NCBI GenBank assembly: GCA_030623425.1
Contig: JAUXMA010000029.1
Span: forward strand, 1-10,182
Reading direction: 5' to 3'
DNA length: 10,182 nt
Origin: Rhodospirillaceae bacterium
Lineage (GTDB): Bacteria; Pseudomonadota; Alphaproteobacteria; Rhodospirillales; 2-02-FULL-58-16
Below are positions 6,906 to 10,182 of this stretch, one piece after another. Position numbers and translations under genes: made by a program. Positions within the stretch are counted from its first letter, which is position 1; every line of letters begins with the position of its first letter. The notes beneath the pieces were generated by a model. That model searched no databases. It was not told where the DNA came from and saw only the letters and a list, made by a program, of their open reading frames with translations.

Positions 6906-6954
6906 GCGGGCTTAACCCCCGCTGTCGCAGCGGATTGCGGCTCTCGCCACAATC
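6906..6954. repeat. Tandem short hairpins in rpsO-pnp gap
   Basis: Three inverted repeats lie back to back. GCGGG-7-CCCGC (6906-6922) and CCGCTG-TCG-CAGCGG (6919-6933) share bases and cannot form together. GATTG-c-GGC-TCTC-GCC-a-CAATC (6933-6954) is eight pairs with a single mismatch. Together with the neighbours they leave almost no unpaired sequence between 6862 and 7001. Confidence 0.55.
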
Positions 6955-6955
6955 A

Positions 6956-7001
6956 GAGCGCATCTAAGGTTAAATGATTCCATTCAATCTTAGATGCGCT
7001 C
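6956..7001. repeat. Large near-perfect hairpin directly after rpsO
   Basis: A 13-bp perfect outer stem, GAGCGCATCTAAG (6956-6968) with CTTAGATGCGCTC (6989-7001), continues inward through a G/T position, TT:AA, one A-C mismatch and AATG:CATT to the tetraloop ATTC (6975-6978 region). Overall it is about 20 pairs in 46 nt. It begins 8 nt after the rpsO stop codon in the direction of transcription. No T-tract follows, so it suits an RNase III substrate or a palindromic repeat better than a standard terminator. Confidence 0.75.
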
Positions 7002-7009
7002 CAAGGTTC

Positions 7010-7279
7010 TTATCGGCGCAAGCCCAATCGTTTGAGCAGTTCTTCATAACGTTGAATTTCTTCTCTTTTCAGATAGTCAAGCAAACGCCGGCGCCGGCTG
7101 ACCATCATCAACAAACCGCGACGCGAGTGGTTATCCTTGTTGTGGATTTTCAAATGTTCGGTGAGGTTGGTGATCCGTTCGCTTAAGATCGCCACCTGCA
7201 CCTCGGGCGATCCCGTGTCGCCATTCGTCGTTGCGAACTCGTTGATGAGTTCCTGTTTGCGCTCCGCGGCAATCGACAT
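7010..7279 (-). CDS. rpsO: 30S ribosomal protein S15
   Basis: 89 residues, exactly the usual S15 length. Family signatures are [11 protein letters not shown] (22-32), the [14 protein letters not shown] stretch and [13 protein letters not shown], ending [13 protein letters not shown]15 binds the central domain of 16S rRNA early in 30S assembly, next to S6/S18, and in many bacteria represses its own translation by binding its mRNA leader. Here the leader is tiny: only 15 bp separate the truB stop from the ATG, and GGAG lies 6 nt before the start. Any classical S15 operator would therefore have to extend into truB. The gene is followed at once by a large hairpin (6956-7001). Confidence 0.99.
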   Translation of the reverse strand: MSIAAERKQELINEFATTNGDTGSPEVQVAILSERITNLTEHLKIHNKDNHSRRGLLMMVSRRRRLLDYLKREEIQRYEELLKRLGLRR

Positions 7280-7294
7280 CGAGTACTCCAGTTT

Positions 7295-8221
7295 TCACAA
7301 GTTCAAGACACGCAGGGGGCAAATCTCGCCGCCTGTGATTGTAGCCAACGCCACCGCTTTGTTTCCGGCCATGGCGCAAACGACGGCGCCATGGGGGACG
7401 TTCCTGATGGGTGAACGATTTGCCACTGGCAGCACCGGTATGGGCTGACCGTGATGCAGGCGCTTGGCCTCCGCTTCCGTCAAGGCCAAGGCCGGGATGT
7501 CGACCAGCGCCGCCTCGACGGGAAGCAGGTTTTCAAGAAGCGGCGCACTATGCCCCATAACCCCACGATTATCCAGGGGAATCACTTGCTCTTCGCTAAA
7601 TGGTCCGGCGGCGAGGCGGCGAAGCGCCGCGACGTGTCCGACGGTTCCCAGGTGACAGGCCAGGTCGCGGGCAAGGCCGCGCATGTAAGCTCCCTTTCCC
7701 GCCGTCACCTCGAAGGTGGCATGATCGGCGTCGGGCTGGTCCAAAAGTTCGAATCGATGAATGCTGATAGGTCTGGATTCGAGGTTCACCGGCTTTTTGG
7801 CATAGGCCAGGGCATAAGCGCGCTGTCCGTCCACCTTAATCGCCGAATAGATTGGCGGCACTTGGTCGATCTCGCCGGTGAACATGCCCAGAGCCTGCTT
7901 GATTTCGTCCTTGGCGGGGCGGACGGTGCTGCAAGCCGTTACCTCGCCTTCGGCGTCGTCGGTGCTGCGCGCCTCGCCCCAGCGGATGGTGAAACGATAA
8001 ACCTTGGTCCCGTTCAAGACATAGGAAACCGTTTTGGTGGCCTCGCCCAGGGCGATCGGCAAAACGCCGGTCGCGAGCGGATCGAGAGTGCCGCCGTGGC
8101 CAACTTTGGCGGCGCCGGTCAGCTTGCGCACCTTTGCAACGACGGCGCCCGATGTCAGCCCCGCCGGTTTGTCGATGATCAGCCAGCCGTGAATCGGTTT
8201 GCCGCGCCGTTTACGTCCCAT
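7295..8221 (-). CDS. truB: tRNA pseudouridine(55) synthase TruB
   Basis: A 308-residue enzyme making pseudouridine at position 55 in the T-loop of most tRNAs. It has the N-terminal GWLIIDKPAGLTS motif and the catalytic block GHGGTLDPLATGVLPIALGEATK with nucleophilic Asp about residue 47. These are followed by the YRFTIRWGEARSTDDAEGE region, QVPPIYSAIKVDGQRAYALA, and GAYMRGLARDLACHLGT. A C-terminal TruB_C/PUA-like domain follows (about 240-308). The start chosen is ATG at 8221, with AAGG 9 nt upstream; an in-frame TTG two codons earlier (8227) is too close to that site. The ATG lies 11 bp inside the end of rbfA, a common arrangement that suggests translational coupling. All core motifs are intact. 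Confidence 0.97.
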   Translation of the reverse strand: MGRKRRGKPIHGWLIIDKPAGLTSGAVVAKVRKLTGAAKVGHGGTLDPLATGVLPIALGEATKTVSYVLNGTKVYRFTIRWGEARSTDDAEGEVTACSTVRPAKDEIKQALGMFTGEIDQVPPIYSAIKVDGQRAYALAYAKKPVNLESRPISIHRFELLDQPDADHATFEVTAGKGAYMRGLARDLACHLGTVGHVAALRRLAAGPFSEEQVIPLDNRGVMGHSAPLLENLLPVEAALVDIPALALTEAEAKRLHHGQPIPVLPVANRSPIRNVPHGAVVCAMAGNKAVALATITGGEICPLRVLNL

Positions 8222-8630
8222 TGCCAATTACCTTGTCGCCAGTGTCCGCCCCAAGATCCCGGGCCACCGACGGGTCCTTGAACAGGCTGTCGACGCGTTC
8301 CGCGTACTCGAAGGATCGGTCGCCGCAAAAAATGAGTTCGGGAACGTATTTGAGCCTGATGGTTTGAGCCACCTTGCGGCGCAGGAACGACCGCGCCCGG
8401 GTCAAAACGGCGACCATGCCGTCGATTTCGCCGCCGCCCAGAGGCATCACAAAAACGGTGGCGGTGCGTAAATCGGAGCCCACCCGCACTTCGGTAACGA
8501 TGACGGTGACATCCTCGAGGCCGGGATCGTGGATTTGGCCGCGTCCTAAGATCCGGGCCAGGACGTGGCGCAGTTCTTCGCCAACCCTGAGCTGGCGCTG
8601 GCTGGGAGCCCTTTGTTGCCGTTTTCCCAT
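8211..8630 (-). CDS. rbfA: 30S ribosome-binding factor A
   Basis: A 139-residue single-domain KH-like protein that binds the immature 30S subunit near the 16S rRNA 5' end and assists late assembly and cold adaptation. Recognisable segments are QRQLRVGEELRHVLARIL, VTVIVTEVRVGSDLRTATVFV, FLRRKVAQTIRLKYVPELIF and SFEYAERVDSLF, with a short acidic tail. The start is ATG at 8630: GGAGGGAG (8633-8640 on the minus strand) ends close upstream, giving ideal spacing. The in-frame GTG four codons earlier sits at the edge of this site with nothing suitable before it. The gene lies 75 bp after infB and overlaps truB by 11 bp. Confidence 0.96.
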   Translation of the reverse strand: MGKRQQRAPSQRQLRVGEELRHVLARILGRGQIHDPGLEDVTVIVTEVRVGSDLRTATVFVMPLGGGEIDGMVAVLTRARSFLRRKVAQTIRLKYVPELIFCGDRSFEYAERVDSLFKDPSVARDLGADTGDKVIGNGT

Positions 8631-8705
8631 TGCTCCCTCCACAAATCAGTCAATGGCCACGTTATCACGCGGGCCACTCGGTGACAGGCGATTCGGAAAC
8701 CCACC

Positions 8706-10182
8706 TTACAATTCCCGGTCGACTTCCTTGATTTCGAAACATTCGATTTTATCCCCTGCCTGGATGTCCTGATAGTTGGCCAAAGCCAATCCGCATTCGG
8801 TTCCTTCTTTAACCTCCTTGACGTCGTTCTTGAACCGCTTGAGCTGGCTGAGTCCCCCTTCGTGAACGACGATGTCGTCTCGCACCAGCCGCACTTTGGC
8901 GCCGCTACGGACCTTGCCCTCGGTGACCATGCAACCGGCCACCTTGCCGACCTTGGAAACGGAAAAAACCTGGAGAATTTCGGCATAACCCAACAAAGTC
9001 TCGGTGATTTTCGGCGGCAACATGCCCGAGAGGAGCTTTTTGATCTCGTCGACGAGGTCGTAAATGACCGAATAATAGCGAATTTCAATGTTGTCGCGCC
9101 GCGCCGCGTCGCGCGCCAAGTGGTTTGCGCGCACATTGAAACCGATGATCAGCGATTGCGAGGCGTGGGCCAGGGTCACGTCCGATTCGTTAATGCCGCC
9201 GACGCCGCAATGCAAGATGTTGACTTTGACCTCGTCCGTGGCCAACTTTTCCAATGTCGCCATGATGGCCTCAAGAGAACCATGGACATCGGCCTTGATC
9301 ACGATCGGCAATGCCCGGGCCGCGTCACCTTGGATCTGAACAAACATTTGCTCGACGGCTTCGCGGTTGCCGACGGTGGCCTTGGCGTCACGTAGGCGGC
9401 GCTGACGGAATGCCGATATCTCGCGGGCCCGGGTCTCGCTGTCGACGACGGTGAGGTCGTCGCCAGCCTCGGGCGTGCCGTTTAATCCCTGAATCTCCAC
9501 CGGCAGGGCCGGACCGGCCGCCGTTAAGGACTCGCCATGGGTATCGACCAAGGCGCGAACACGGCCCCATTCACTGCCGGCGACGAGGATATCCCCCAGT
9601 CTCAGGGTCCCCCGTTGAACGAGGACGGTGGCCATTGACCCGCGGCCGCGCTCCACCCTGGATTCGATGATCACGCCCTCGGCCAAGCGGTCTGGATTGG
9701 CTTTGAGATCGAGGAGTTCGGCTTGCAAAAGGATGGTTTCTTCCAGTTTGTCCAGGTTGGTCCGTTCTTTGGCGGAAACCTCCACGCAAAGGATTTCACC
9801 GCCCATTTCCTCGAGCACCATTTCGTGCTGCAAGAGTTCGGTGCGAACCCTTTCGGCATTGGCGTCGGGTCTGTCGATTTTGTTGATGGCGACGATAATG
9901 GGCACCGCGGCCGTTTTGGCGTGGTTAATGGCTTCTATGGTTTGCGGCATGATGCCATCGTCGGCGGCGATCACCAGGACCACAATATCGGTCACCGCGG
10001 CACCACGGGCGCGCATATCGCTAAAGGCTTCATGGCCTGGCGTATCGATGAAAGTGATTTTGCCTCCCGACGGCAAGTTCACTTGGTAGGCGCCGATGTG
10101 CTGGGTGATGTCGCCCGCTTCTTTCGAAACGACGTCGGTATCACGCAACGCATCCAGTAGGGAAGTTTTTCCGTGATCCACA
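8706..10182 (-). CDS. infB: Translation initiation factor IF-2 (5' end outside window)
   Basis: The last 491 residues of IF-2, the GTPase that places initiator tRNA on the ribosome and promotes subunit joining. The window edge falls inside the P-loop: the first complete codon is the Val of GHVDHGKTS, so the codon that looks like a GTG start is not a start. Visible are G2 (GDITQHIGA, 23-31), G3 (DTPGH, 46-50), G4 (NKID, 100-103) and G5 (SAK, 136-138). Domain II follows, then the IF2-specific domain 3 ([13 protein letters not shown] and following, about 300-385), and the C-terminal domain that binds fMet-tRNA (about 400-491). The distance from P-loop to C-terminus matches E. coli IF-2, so nothing is missing downstream. 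The variable N-terminal part is not visible. The gene leads into rbfA-truB-rpsO-pnp. Confidence 0.98.
   Translation of the reverse strand, partial: VDHGKTSLLDALRDTDVVSKEAGDITQHIGAYQVNLPSGGKITFIDTPGHEAFSDMRARGAAVTDIVVLVIAADDGIMPQTIEAINHAKTAAVPIIVAINKIDRPDANAERVRTELLQHEMVLEEMGGEILCVEVSAKERTNLDKLEETILLQAELLDLKANPDRLAEGVIIESRVERGRGSMATVLVQRGTLRLGDILVAGSEWGRVRALVDTHGESLTAAGPALPVEIQGLNGTPEAGDDLTVVDSETRAREISAFRQRRLRDAKATVGNREAVEQMFVQIQGDAARALPIVIKADVHGSLEAIMATLEKLATDEVKVNILHCGVGGINESDVTLAHASQSLIIGFNVRANHLARDAARRDNIEIRYYSVIYDLVDEIKKLLSGMLPPKITETLLGYAEILQVFSVSKVGKVAGCMVTEGKVRSGAKVRLVRDDIVVHEGGLSQLKRFKNDVKEVKEGTECGLALANYQDIQAGDKIECFEIKEVDREL

Larger units (their letters stand above)
6734..7009 (-). promoter_or_regulatory. 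rpsO-pnp intergenic region, highly structured
   Basis: This 276-bp gap is by far the longest in the infB-pnp cluster. Its rpsO-proximal half (6862-7001) is almost entirely inverted repeats: 6862-6890, 6906-6922 or alternatively 6919-6933, 6933-6954, and 6956-7001. The pnp-proximal part (6734-6861) shows only short stems and no clear promoter; the pnp Shine-Dalgarno GGAAG is at 6742-6746. In E. coli the equivalent region carries the rpsO terminator and a long stem cut by RNase III for PNPase autoregulation. A comparable role here is inferred. No U-tract follows any of the stems on the minus strand. Confidence 0.6.

Noticed and set aside
7451..8281. A 276-codon plus-strand open frame opposite truB
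   Set aside because: An antisense shadow of truB; no recognisable motif and no ribosome site of note.
10179..10181. GTG as start codon of the IF-2 gene
   Set aside because: It is the Val codon inside the GHVDHGKTS P-loop; the gene continues beyond the window edge.

Overview
All ten supportable genes lie on the minus strand, so transcription runs from high to low coordinates. The sequence is moderately GC-rich with a few AT-rich intergenic gaps. An Irr-type Fur-family regulator carrying an HHH heme-binding motif points to an alphaproteobacterium. The module irr - rubrerythrin - CCG iron-sulfur protein - DUF3501 suggests a Rhodospirillales-like lineage; that finer placement is inference, not proof.

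Right half (about 10182 to 4598): the classical translation and RNA-processing cluster infB (5' end outside the window) - rbfA - truB - rpsO - pnp, in the same order as in E. coli and most proteobacteria. The genes are tightly packed: rbfA and truB overlap by 11 bp and truB and rpsO are 15 bp apart. The exception is a 276-bp gap between rpsO and pnp. This gap is packed with inverted repeats, including one 46-nt near-perfect hairpin that begins 8 nt after the rpsO stop. It is the most unusual non-coding stretch here and could be an RNase III/PNPase processing region, an inserted palindromic repeat, or both.

Middle (4597 to 2874): a 465-codon nitronate-monooxygenase-like flavoprotein with a GTG start and an uncharacterised C-terminal extension. 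It is followed by an AT-rich regulatory gap.

Left part (2873 to 1): an iron and oxidative-stress module. It holds irr, a rubrerythrin with no rubredoxin domain and no cysteine, a GlpC/HdrB-like protein with two [4Fe-4S] motifs and two cysteine-rich CCG-type domains, and a DUF3501 protein cut by the window edge. The gaps upstream of irr and of the rubrerythrin both contain the Irr iron-control-element half-site TTTAGAA, so Irr may regulate itself and the rubrerythrin operon. A plausible reading is that the iron-sulfur protein, perhaps with DUF3501, passes electrons to the rubrerythrin diiron site for peroxide reduction. That is inference from gene order. It is the best candidate in the window for a poorly described system.

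No rRNA, tRNA, CRISPR array, insertion sequence or phage gene was recognised. Several long plus-strand open frames are antisense shadows of the real genes.
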